Shown here: one piece after another, positions 5,634 to 11,776 of the stretch
Layout of the letters: each line of letters opens with the position of its first letter
Position numbering within the stretch: position 1 is the stretch's first letter
Source: an uncultured Peptococcaceae bacterium
GTDB lineage: Bacteria; Bacillota; Peptococcia; Peptococcales; Peptococcaceae
Direction: 5' to 3'
NCBI GenBank assembly: GCA_958451915.1
Contig: CAUDRX010000054.1
Span: 1 to 13,264 of the forward strand
Length of the DNA: 13,264 bases
The notes under the pieces: model-generated
The model's input: the letters and a program-made list of their open reading frames with translations, nothing else
Database searches by the model: none
What the model was told of the DNA's origin: nothing
Program-made: the position numbers and the translations under genes

Positions 5634-5996
5634 TCAGCGCCGTCTGGCGCCGCTGAACATGGCAAGGCCGAGAAGCATGGCGAGAAGACCGAAGATGTCG
5701 ATGCCACCCTGCGTGATGCGGTAAAGGACCATCGAGAGGATACCGAGGAGGATGAAGACCATCCCCAGCTTATAGGCGATGGCAATGGCACCGCGGATGG
5801 CGCTCACGCCGCAGACGATGGCGACGATGGCCACGACATAGGAAAGGATCATCAGCACGATCTCTGCGCCTTCCAGGCCGGGCAGAAGCCCTTCAACAAG
5901 GCCGAAGGCTGTCATGGTGCCGAGCACCGCATAGATCAGGCCATAAACGATCATAGCGGCACCCACGCCTTTTAAAGTAGAACGGTTCTGGCTCAT
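5634..5996 (-). CDS. Small four-helix membrane protein, paralogue of the 6160-6522 gene
   Basis: I do not recognise a characterised family. The 120-residue product has about four hydrophobic segments (roughly 10-36, 45-67, 75-92, 99-116), short polar loops and a basic C-terminus (GARRR). It aligns end to end with the product of the upstream gene; both have MIVYG-x-x-YA-x-LGT in helix 1, LSYV-x-A-x-x-A-x-x-CG in helix 2 and a C-terminal (L/T)AMLLG-like segment, so the pair arose by tandem duplication. A longer frame starts at 6089, but ATG 5996 follows AGGAGG at 6 nt and makes both paralogues exactly 120 residues, so I chose it. It lies between secreted wall hydrolases, which hints at an envelope role but does not prove one. 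Confidence 0.85.
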   Translation of the reverse strand: MSQNRSTLKGVGAAMIVYGLIYAVLGTMTAFGLVEGLLPGLEGAEIVLMILSYVVAIVAIVCGVSAIRGAIAIAYKLGMVFILLGILSMVLYRITQGGIDIFGLLAMLLGLAMFSGARRR

Positions 5997-6114
5997 AAGC
6001 TGCCTCCTATCTGTAGGATCTACCAAATATCTTATCATACCTGACAAATCCAAAGCAATCGCTTTCGCTTGTATTTCCTGCGCAATCACCCTGCCAGAGG
6101 CGATAAAAGGCCAT

Positions 6115-6148
6115 AAAAAAGCCGCTGCATCCTGCAGAGGTGCAGCGG
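6115..6148 (-). terminator. Intrinsic terminator of the 6160-6522 gene
   Basis: CCGCTGCA (6122-6129) pairs with TGCAGCGG (6141-6148), a perfect 8-bp stem with an 11-nt loop, followed on the minus strand by C and six T (6120-6115). It separates the two paralogous membrane-protein genes into different transcription units. Confidence 0.9.
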
Positions 6149-6159
6149 GGAGCTCCGGA

Positions 6160-6522
6160 TCACTTTTCGCGCGCCTGGAAGGCGATGGCGACCCCCAGGA
6201 GCATGGTCAGGCAATCAAAGTAATTGAACGCATCCTGGCTGACCTGCGTGTAGACCAGGGAAACGAGGCCGACGATGGCAAAGACGATACCGAGCATGCG
6301 AGCGGTACCGCTGCTCCCTCTCACGGCGGCAAAACCGCAGATCACAGCGAGGACAGCGATGACATAAGAGAGAACGGCGATGAAGACTTCGCCGCTCTCC
6401 TGACCAGGCATCAGCCCCTGAAAGAGCCCTGCGATGGCCAGTGTACCAAGGAGCGCATAGAGAACGCCATAGACGATCATCACGATGCCAAGTGTCTTCA
6501 AAGAACTGTTTTTATTGCTCAT
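6160..6522 (-). CDS. Small four-helix membrane protein (first of a tandem pair)
   Basis: This 120-residue hydrophobic protein has four predicted membrane segments (about 10-36, 46-68, 75-92, 100-116) and ends in a charged AREK tail. There are no catalytic motifs, and I cannot assign a function. The ATG at 6522 is preceded by AAGGAGAG at about 6 nt, a good ribosome binding site. The paralogue at 5634-5996 lies directly downstream, but a strong terminator stands between them, so each may be transcribed separately. In the 227 bp between this gene and gene C I see only the gene C terminator plus AT-rich sequence with no promoter I would defend. Confidence 0.87.
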   Translation of the reverse strand: MSNKNSSLKTLGIVMIVYGVLYALLGTLAIAGLFQGLMPGQESGEVFIAVLSYVIAVLAVICGFAAVRGSSGTARMLGIVFAIVGLVSLVYTQVSQDAFNYFDCLTMLLGVAIAFQAREK

Positions 6523-6711
6523 AAGAATCTCTCCTTCATTCGTTCATCTATATACGCAGTTTATCAGAAAACCTGCTGCACAGCAATGCCGATGCCTGAT
6601 AATCAATCCCTATGAAGTCAGTTTTATAAAAGTTCCAAAAAACGCCCTTCATTTTTGTCATTTTTCTGTTGCTTTCCGCCGTCTCTGAGGCTGAAAAAGA
6701 AAAATGCGCAC

Positions 6712-6741
6712 AAAAAAACGCCCAGGCCGAAGCCTGAGCGT
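6712..6741 (-). terminator. Intrinsic terminator of gene C (M23 peptidase)
   Basis: Arms 6718-6727 and 6732-6741 form a 10-bp stem (one wobble) closed by a TTCG loop on the minus strand, followed by about six T (6717-6712). It lies about 10 bp past the gene C stop. Confidence 0.93.
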
Positions 6742-6749
6742 TTGCAGGA

Positions 6750-8006
6750 TCAATTGAAATAGCTCATCGGATCCACGGTGGAGCCATTGACGATGGTCTC
6801 GAAGTGGAGATGTGGACCGGTGACGTTGCCAGTGGCGCCGATATCGGCGATGACCTGTCCCTGGCTGACAGTGTCGCCAACGGAAACATGGTATGCGCTG
6901 AGATGGGCGTAGCGGGTCACGAGGCCGCTTGGATGCTGGATGTCGATGCAGTTGCCGTAGGTGGAGAACCAAGAAGCACGGATGACTGTGCCGCCCTGTG
7001 CCGCATAGACCGGATCACCGGTGGACCCTGCGATGTCCACACCAAGGTGGAAGTCGCCGACGATGCCGCCGACTGGGTCGATGCGATAGCCGTAATTCGA
7101 AGTGATATAGGTGCTGCCGGCTGGCCAGAGCAGGCTGTCGCCGATGATGACGTCGCTGCCGCCATTATCGGAGGAACCGCCATTGCCGGAAGAGCCGCTA
7201 TTGCCGCCATTGCCGGAAGAGCCGTTACTGCCGCCATTATCCGGTTCGTCGGCATCAGGATAGGTGATATCCGGACGTTCCGGTTCCGGATCTGGGGTCG
7301 GCGTGACTTCTGGTGTCTCTGGTTCCGGATCTTCAGCTGGCGCCTGGTAATCGTTCATATTGCCCCAGAAAGCGCTGCTGGCCCAGACATTGCCGCCATC
7401 CTTGCTCTCGAGCACGAGGATCTTGTCGCCGGAGAGGCCGACATTGGCACTCTGGACGATCGCCTGGAAGAAGGTCAGTGGAACATAGGTGACGCCGTCA
7501 ACATTCTGCAGGCTGTAGGTGGTACCCCCCTGCTGGATCTGGATGCCCTGGCCGTCGGCGGTGAGATAGACCTCATAGGAGACGCCGTCGCCGTTCAGCT
7601 GGATCTTCTGCTGGCCTTCCGGCTTCCATTCAACGTCGAGGGCTTCGCTCTTCATCGCGCCAAAGGTGGCACGCAGCGGCAGGTAGACCTGCCCATCGAT
7701 GATGGTGGCTGGGTTGTCGAGGGTCACGTAATCATAGCCGACGGTATCGGTGTCACCGCCGGATGGGTCCTGAGAAGAACCATTGTTGTCGCTGCTGGTG
7801 CCGCCGCCAAGCTGATCCATGGCTGCTGCCATCGCGTCACAGACGGCCTGCAGGTCCGGTGGCGTGGTCGGTTCAACGATAACGGTGTCATTGCTGCCAT
7901 TGTCATCACCAACGATGGCGGTGTCGGCTGCGAAAGCCGGCACGGCTGCAGACGTCAGGGTCACTGCACAGAGCGTGAACACGCTCGTCCATTTCTTGAG
8001 ATTCAA
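6750..8006 (-). CDS. Secreted CuAO-like + M23 metallopeptidase (gene C)
   Basis: This is a predicted exported zinc endopeptidase of the LytM/M23 family, which cuts peptidoglycan cross-bridges. The 418 residues comprise a signal peptide (about 1-27), a PDLQAVCDAMAAAMDQL segment (50-66) related to one in gene A, a CuAO-N-like domain (about 95-200; VYLPLRATFGAM, TYVPLTFF), a Pro/Glu/Asp-rich stretch (222-256), a Gly/Ser/Asn linker (257-285) and the M23 domain (about 300-405). Zinc ligands are H320 and D324 (FHLGVDIAG) and H401 (PHLHFE); H368 (YAHLS) and H399 complete the active site, so it looks catalytically competent. The start is TTG at 8006, with the same leader and MNLKKW beginning as gene A. 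Its mature domains differ from gene A, so only the 5' cassette is shared. Confidence 0.95.
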   Translation of the reverse strand: MNLKKWTSVFTLCAVTLTSAAVPAFAADTAIVGDDNGSNDTVIVEPTTPPDLQAVCDAMAAAMDQLGGGTSSDNNGSSQDPSGGDTDTVGYDYVTLDNPATIIDGQVYLPLRATFGAMKSEALDVEWKPEGQQKIQLNGDGVSYEVYLTADGQGIQIQQGGTTYSLQNVDGVTYVPLTFFQAIVQSANVGLSGDKILVLESKDGGNVWASSAFWGNMNDYQAPAEDPEPETPEVTPTPDPEPERPDITYPDADEPDNGGSNGSSGNGGNSGSSGNGGSSDNGGSDVIIGDSLLWPAGSTYITSNYGYRIDPVGGIVGDFHLGVDIAGSTGDPVYAAQGGTVIRASWFSTYGNCIDIQHPSGLVTRYAHLSAYHVSVGDTVSQGQVIADIGATGNVTGPHLHFETIVNGSTVDPMSYFN

Positions 8007-8024
8007 ATAGGGTCACGTCCTTCC

Positions 8025-8088
8025 TTCGACGGGCTGAGGGCCTGAAACGATCTTTGTCTGAGCCGATCTCCATTAGACACCCGTCAAA
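8025..8088 (-). promoter_or_regulatory. Leader stem before the RBS of gene C, shared with gene A
   Basis: On the minus strand TTTGACGGG (8088-8080) pairs with CCCGTCGAA (8033-8025), 9 bp with one G.U where gene A has A-U. The loop is 46 nt and unlike that of gene A. The 3' arm again abuts the GGAAGGACGTGACC ribosome-binding region. Keeping the pairing despite a base change argues mildly for a functional RNA stem. Confidence 0.5.
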
Positions 8089-8140
8089 TGTCCTGATAAA
8101 TTCTACAATGATACGATGTGTATGACTGTACGTTTATACA

Positions 8141-8162
8141 CGTGAAACTTCTATTATAATAC
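8141..8162 (-). promoter_or_regulatory. Promoter of gene C
   Basis: The -10 TATAAT is at 8158-8153 on the minus strand, within a 22-bp block (8162-8141) that differs from the gene A promoter at one position. There is no good -35 hexamer at 17 bp, which would suit activator-dependent transcription. The predicted leader is about 140 nt. Confidence 0.65.
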
Positions 8163-8198
8163 CGCAAAGCCTCCATCATCTCCATAGAATGGCCATGA

Positions 8199-8216
8199 TT
8201 GTCATGAATCTGTCAC
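8199..8216 (+). promoter_or_regulatory. Pho-box-like direct repeat upstream of gene C
   Basis: TTGTCA (8199) and CTGTCA (8210) are 11 bp apart. The 18-bp element matches the enterobacterial Pho-box consensus at 16 of 18 positions by eye. Its distance from the -10 (41 bp from 8158 to 8199) is identical to that in gene A (3972 to 4013). The extra hexamers of gene A are not conserved here. Confidence 0.55.
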
Positions 8217-8232
8217 CATTCCAAACGTGGCC

Positions 8233-8247
8233 GTAACATTTTGTTAC
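8233..8247. repeat. Palindrome GTAACA-TTT-TGTTAC
   Basis: Perfect 6-bp arms with a 3-bp centre lie between the gene C promoter and the end of the TraX-family gene. Gene A has a related GTAAC...GTTAC pair with wider spacing (4149-4178). It is a possible operator. Confidence 0.4.
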
Positions 8248-8256
8248 ATAATATAA

Positions 8257-8282
8257 GCGCCTGCCATAAAAATGACAGGCGC
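8257..8282 (-). terminator. Probable terminator of the TraX-family gene
   Basis: GCGCCTGCCA (8257-8266) pairs with TGACAGGCGC (8273-8282), 10 bp with one wobble in minus-strand RNA. The sequence after the stem is TTATATTATG, an imperfect T run. It lies about 12 bp past the stop of the TraX-family gene. Confidence 0.65.
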
Positions 8283-8293
8283 GGGAAGCACGG

Positions 8294-9031
8294 TCAAAAT
8301 CCGATCCAGATGCGGCGGATCACCACCAGGATCAGCAGATGCACGGGATAGAATGCATAAAAGAGCCATTTTGGCTGACGGCCGCGGCGGCCGTTGTAGC
8401 GATACAGGGCGATGAAAGCAAGCGGCGCGGTCCATTCCCAGTAGCAGGCGACAGCGCCGGCAATGCACTGCGCCTTCCGTTCCTGCCGCAGCATGTAAAG
8501 GATGATGATGAGGATGACGCCGAAAGCACTGTAGTCGACGGCAAAGAACGCTGCCACAGCCATGATCGCGAGCACCAGACCCAGCTTCAGCACGGTGCGG
8601 CCGCTCTCGCCCAGGCGCGCAGCGGAGACCGCATCCAGCCGGTCACATGCCTCGCAGGCGAGAAAACCCAGAACAAGAGTCCAGAGCACGTTCTGCGCCT
8701 GCATGTCAAAGGGCACTGCCGCCACGGCCAAGTCGAACGGCACTTCGCTGGCCACTGCGAGCACGAGCAGGTTTCGCAGATAGCGCGGACGGCTGTGGGT
8801 GTGCACAAGCCCTTCTGCGAGCAGGAAACAGAAGATCGGGAAGGCCAGCCGCCCGATCAGGCGCATCGCCGTATAGATCGCCACATGGCCGCCCATGGCC
8901 AGCGCTCCGAGGGTCGTGGAAAGATGCGTAAAGTCCACCGTCACGCCCCACGCCGGCGCCAGCACCACCGCTGCGATGTGATCGATCAGCATCGTCGCCA
9001 TCGCCAGCCATTTCAATCCTGCGCCAGACAT
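8294..9031 (-). CDS. TraX family membrane protein
   Basis: This is a polytopic inner-membrane protein of 245 residues. It carries the features I associate with the TraX family (named after the F-plasmid pilin acetylation protein, but widespread on chromosomes with unknown or acyltransferase-like roles): LKWLAMATMLIDHIAAV near the N-terminus (7-23), RLIGRLAFPIFCFLLAEG (57-74), several further hydrophobic segments, and FYAFYPVHLLIL near the C-terminus. No conjugation genes are nearby, so a role in transfer is unlikely. The ATG at 9031 has AAGGAAGG about 10 nt upstream. An extended -10 promoter lies above it, and it seems to be a single-gene unit. Confidence 0.88.
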   Translation of the reverse strand: MSGAGLKWLAMATMLIDHIAAVVLAPAWGVTVDFTHLSTTLGALAMGGHVAIYTAMRLIGRLAFPIFCFLLAEGLVHTHSRPRYLRNLLVLAVASEVPFDLAVAAVPFDMQAQNVLWTLVLGFLACEACDRLDAVSAARLGESGRTVLKLGLVLAIMAVAAFFAVDYSAFGVILIIILYMLRQERKAQCIAGAVACYWEWTAPLAFIALYRYNGRRGRQPKWLFYAFYPVHLLILVVIRRIWIGF

Positions 9032-9066
9032 CTGTGTACCGCCTTCCTTTCTGTGTTCGTCTTCCT

Positions 9067-9095
9067 ATCATACCATACGCCGCGGGCGGCGTGAA
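9067..9095 (-). promoter_or_regulatory. Candidate promoter of the TraX-family gene
   Basis: On the minus strand TTCACG (9095-9090) and TATGAT (9072-9067) are spaced by 17 bp, with TGG immediately before the -10 (extended -10). The predicted leader is about 30 nt. Confidence 0.5.
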
Positions 9096-9131
9096 CCACC
9101 GCTTCCCGGCCGCGGTCCCAACGGACCATAC

Positions 9132-9166
9132 AAAAAAGACCGCCTGCTGCAAAGCAGCCGGTCTTT
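9132..9166 (-). terminator. Intrinsic terminator downstream of the HD-domain gene
   Basis: AAAGACCG (9135-9142) pairs with CGGTCTTT (9159-9166), with an inner CTGC/GCAG helix, followed on the minus strand by T residues (9137-9132, partly in the stem). It lies about 83 bp past the HD-gene stop. The region 9167-9248 holds nothing else I can identify. Confidence 0.85.
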
Positions 9167-9248
9167 CAGCAAAACACGCTCACACCGATCAGCATCCTTT
9201 CTGTCGCTGTGCGAAACCTTTTTCACAGACCAGGCCACGCACTGCGGC

Positions 9249-9911
9249 TCAGATCACGCGCTCTTTGTTGATCACAAGGGCGAACTCGCAGCCAAGCTGT
9301 TCAGCAGCTTTGCGGCAGAGGATCATGCGCTCAAGGAAGATCTCAAAATAGTCCATGACCGAGCAGACACTCTTGTCGAGCTTGAGAGACGCCTCGATGA
9401 GCTTGCCTTCATTTTTGACCTTGACGGTGCTCTGCTTGACGGCATAATTGACGCGGTCGTGCTTGTCGAAGGTGGTCACGTCCTTGTTGCGCACGCGGGT
9501 CTGCCGCACGTCGGTCTTGTCGGCGATGATGATGGCTGCGGTAACGGCATCGACCGGGTAGGCGTTCGGCTCATCATGATTGCCGATGGCAGTGATGACG
9601 GCGGCGATGTCTTCCGGTTTCATGCCTTTCTCCGCGAGGATGCGCATGGCCATGAGCGCCCCGCTCTGGGCGTGGTCATGACGGTTGATGACGTTGCCAA
9701 TATCGTGCATATAGCCTGCGATGCGCGCGATCTCCACATCATGCTTGCTGTAATCGAGATCTTTCAGGATCTTGCCAGCGACTGAGGCCACATGCGTCAC
9801 GTGGGCAAAGCTGTGCTCCGTAAAGCCCATGCTCATCAATGTGCGGTCGGCTTTTTCGATGTAAACGCGGATCGTCGCATCGTTTTTGATGTCTTCAAAT
9901 CTGATCTTCAA
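9249..9911 (-). CDS. HD-domain metal-dependent phosphohydrolase
   Basis: The 220-residue cytosolic protein has an HD fold: His at 33/37/40 (HSFAHVTH), the H69-D70 pair in GYMHDIGNV, NHDE (111-114) and D131 in IIADKTDVRQTRVR, as expected for a metal-binding phosphohydrolase or phosphodiesterase. The substrate is unknown; the ADKTDVR...RVR segment marks a Bacillota subfamily I recall as uncharacterised HD proteins. The frame is open up to 10103, but the upstream part is low-quality sequence and runs into the gdhA terminator region. AAGGAG lies 9 nt before a TTG at 9911 whose product starts LKIRFEDIK, so I take this TTG as the start. A weak -10-like TTAAGAT is present at about 9945-9951. Confidence 0.88.
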   Translation of the reverse strand: MKIRFEDIKNDATIRVYIEKADRTLMSMGFTEHSFAHVTHVASVAGKILKDLDYSKHDVEIARIAGYMHDIGNVINRHDHAQSGALMAMRILAEKGMKPEDIAAVITAIGNHDEPNAYPVDAVTAAIIIADKTDVRQTRVRNKDVTTFDKHDRVNYAVKQSTVKVKNEGKLIEASLKLDKSVCSVMDYFEIFLERMILCRKAAEQLGCEFALVINKERVI

Positions 9912-10103
9912 TCCAACCAACTCCTTTCCTTTTAACCTCGCCCATCTTAACACAATATTGTCATGAACATAGCAGGAAGAAGATGAAGTTTGTGTAAAGT
10001 TCCGCAAGAAAGCAGGGAAAGCGAGGCGGCCGCTCCTCCTGCACCATACGGCGCATACCATCGCGCAGGATGAAGGCCAGCCCTGCCGCCTTCCTGCAGG
10101 CAC

Positions 10104-10133
10104 AAAAAAAGCAGAGGCGGATGCCTCTGCTTT
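10104..10133 (-). terminator. Intrinsic terminator of gdhA
   Basis: GCAGAGGC (10111-10118) pairs with GCCTCTGC (10123-10130), extended by three A-T pairs with a 4-nt loop. On the minus strand the stem runs into seven T (10110-10104). It lies about 24 bp past the gdhA stop. Confidence 0.94.
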
Positions 10134-10156
10134 CAGAGTGTTTGGAATTGCGTAGA

Positions 10157-11503
10157 TTAGAAGATGCCCTGTTCGGTCATAGCCTGAGCAACCTTGAGGA
10201 AGCCGGCGATGTTTGCACCTGCAACGAGGTTGTAGCCGAAGCCATATTCTTCAGCAGCAGCAGCAGCGTTGTCATGGATGGTCTTCATGATCTGGCGGAG
10301 CTTGCCGTCTACTTCTTCTTCAGTCCAGAAGAGACGTTCGCTGTTCTGGCTCATTTCGAGTGCGGATACACCTACGCCACCAGCGTTAACAGCCTTGGAA
10401 GGTGCCATGATGATGCCGTTTTCCTGGATGTAATCCATTGCATCGTTGGTAGTAGGCATGTTAGCAACTTCGATGTAGTACTTCACGCCGTTAGCAACGA
10501 TCTTCTTGGCTTCGTCCATGTTGACGTCGTTCTGGGTAGCGGATGGCATAGCGATGTCAACCTTAACGCCCCATGGTTTTTCGCCTGGGTAGAAAGGAAC
10601 ACCAAACTTGTCAGCATAATCCTGAACTTTGTCGCGGCCGGAAGCACGCATTTCGAGCAGGTAAGCGATCTTTTCTTCGGTGTTGATACCGTCTTCATCA
10701 TAGATGTAGCCGTCTGGGCCGGAGAGGGTGACAACCTTAGCGCCTGCTTCGGTCATCTTGGTGCAAACGCCCCAAGCAACGTTACCGAAACCGGATACGG
10801 AAACGGTCTTGCCTTCGAGGGTGTCGCCGCAATGTTTCATGACAGCGTCAGCGAAGTATACAGCGCCGAAACCGGTAGCTTCTGGACGGATCAGGGAACC
10901 GCCGTAGGTCATGCCCTTACCGGTGAGCACGCCGTTTTCGAATGCACCGCGGATACGACGATACTGGCCATAGAGGAAGCCGATCTCACGGCCGCCAACA
11001 CCGATGTCACCAGCTGGGACGTCGACGTCTGGACCAATGTGACGATAGAGTTCGGTCATGAAAGCCTGGCAGAAACGCATGATCTCGTTGTCGCTCTTGC
11101 CGCGTGGGTCGAAGTCAGAACCACCTTTACCGCCGCCGATAGGCAGACCGGTCAGCGCGTTCTTGAAGATCTGTTCGAAGCCCAGGAACTTGATGATACC
11201 GATATATACGGATGGGTGGAAACGGAGGCCGCCTTTGTAAGGCCCGATGGCACCGTTGAACTGTACGCGGTAGCCACGGTTTACATGAACTTCGCCGTTG
11301 TCGTCGACCCAGGTCACACGGAAGCTGATCTGGCGTTCTGGTTCGGTCAGACGACCCAGAAGGTTGGTCGCTTCGTATTCTGGATGCTGTTCAATAACAG
11401 GTTCGATGGATTTGAAAACTTCTTCTACTGTCTGCAAAAATTCGGGTTCATTGGCGTTGCGTTTTTTAACGTCTTCCAATACGCGTTCCATGTAAGCGTT
11501 CAT
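10157..11503 (-). CDS. gdhA: Glutamate dehydrogenase, NADP-type hexameric
   Basis: It interconverts glutamate and 2-oxoglutarate plus ammonia, linking nitrogen assimilation or amino-acid fermentation to central carbon metabolism. The 448 residues are almost the length of E. coli GdhA. Substrate-site motifs are GPYKGGLRFHPSV (K90) and LPIGGGKGGSDFDPRGKSD (K126), with catalytic D166 in PAGDIGVGGREIG. The dinucleotide-binding fold contains SGFGNVAWG (237-245), and AVNAGGVGVSALEMSQN (371-387) is a family signature. Assignment to the NADP class rests on similarity to bacterial GdhA. The ATG at 11503 lies 10 nt after GGAGG; the upstream ATG at 11512 abuts it. The codons are more biased (AAC, GGT, GTT, GAA) than in the neighbours, which fits high expression. 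It has a consensus promoter and its own terminator. Confidence 0.96.
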   Translation of the reverse strand: MNAYMERVLEDVKKRNANEPEFLQTVEEVFKSIEPVIEQHPEYEATNLLGRLTEPERQISFRVTWVDDNGEVHVNRGYRVQFNGAIGPYKGGLRFHPSVYIGIIKFLGFEQIFKNALTGLPIGGGKGGSDFDPRGKSDNEIMRFCQAFMTELYRHIGPDVDVPAGDIGVGGREIGFLYGQYRRIRGAFENGVLTGKGMTYGGSLIRPEATGFGAVYFADAVMKHCGDTLEGKTVSVSGFGNVAWGVCTKMTEAGAKVVTLSGPDGYIYDEDGINTEEKIAYLLEMRASGRDKVQDYADKFGVPFYPGEKPWGVKVDIAMPSATQNDVNMDEAKKIVANGVKYYIEVANMPTTNDAMDYIQENGIIMAPSKAVNAGGVGVSALEMSQNSERLFWTEEEVDGKLRQIMKTIHDNAAAAAEEYGFGYNLVAGANIAGFLKVAQAMTEQGIF

Positions 11504-11542
11504 TTTTTGCATTCCTCCCAAAAATGTTTTACGGAATTATTC

Positions 11543-11561
11543 TGAATGAACTTCTCATTCA
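11543..11561. repeat. Inverted repeat in the gdhA leader
   Basis: TGAATGA (11543-11549) and TCATTCA (11555-11561) are perfect 7-bp arms around a 5-nt centre. They lie at the start of the gdhA transcript, directly below the -10, where an operator or a 5'-stabilising hairpin would sit. Confidence 0.5.
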
Positions 11562-11571
11562 CTCTAGTTCC

Positions 11572-11600
11572 ATTATATGGCTGGGTTTCGCCGTTGTCAA
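11572..11600 (-). promoter_or_regulatory. Consensus promoter of gdhA
   Basis: On the minus strand TTGACA (11600-11595) and TATAAT (11577-11572) are separated by exactly 17 bp, a perfect housekeeping-sigma promoter. The leader is about 60 nt and ends in GGGAGGA. Confidence 0.93.
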
Positions 11601-11677
11601 AAGGTATCTTTATTTTCTGATAAAAAAGATGCGAGCGCTTCATTATTACAATTTTTTCTTGCAACACGTGGTCTTTT

Positions 11678-11715
11678 CTTATGCACTTTTCGGATGAAGG
11701 CATAAGTGCCGCTTA
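11678..11715. repeat. Overlapping inverted repeats upstream of the gdhA promoter
   Basis: CTTATGC (11678-11684) pairs with GCATAAG (11700-11706). GCACTT (starting at 11683) could instead pair with AAGTGC (ending at 11709), and ATAAG with CTTAT (ending at about 11716). The alternatives exclude one another. The block lies between the permease terminator and the gdhA promoter, about 80-110 bp above the -35. Confidence 0.35.
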
Positions 11716-11729
11716 TCATAAAAGCCGTC

Positions 11730-11763
11730 AAAAAAACCTCCTGCCCGAATGGACAGGAGGTTT
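11730..11763 (-). terminator. Intrinsic terminator of the APC permease gene
   Basis: CCTCCTG (11737-11743) pairs with CAGGAGG (11754-11760), extended by A-T pairs to 11763. On the minus strand it is followed by seven T (11736-11730). It separates the permease transcript from gdhA. Confidence 0.93.
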
Positions 11764-11776
11764 GGAATCACAATGT

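Noticed and set aside
7150..7250. Short tandem repeats in DNA
   Set aside because: They encode the Gly/Ser/Asn linker of the M23 protein (residues about 257-285); this is a coding low-complexity linker, not a CRISPR array or a separate repeat element.
9912..10103. N-terminal extension of the HD-domain protein to 10103
   Set aside because: The extension has no family similarity and reaches the edge of the gdhA terminator. The TTG at 9911 with a well-placed AAGGAG gives a normal-looking protein.
11628..11645. A catabolite-responsive (cre) site near AGCGCT upstream of gdhA
   Set aside because: The best alignment needs a one-base deletion relative to the cre consensus on one strand and has four mismatches on the other.
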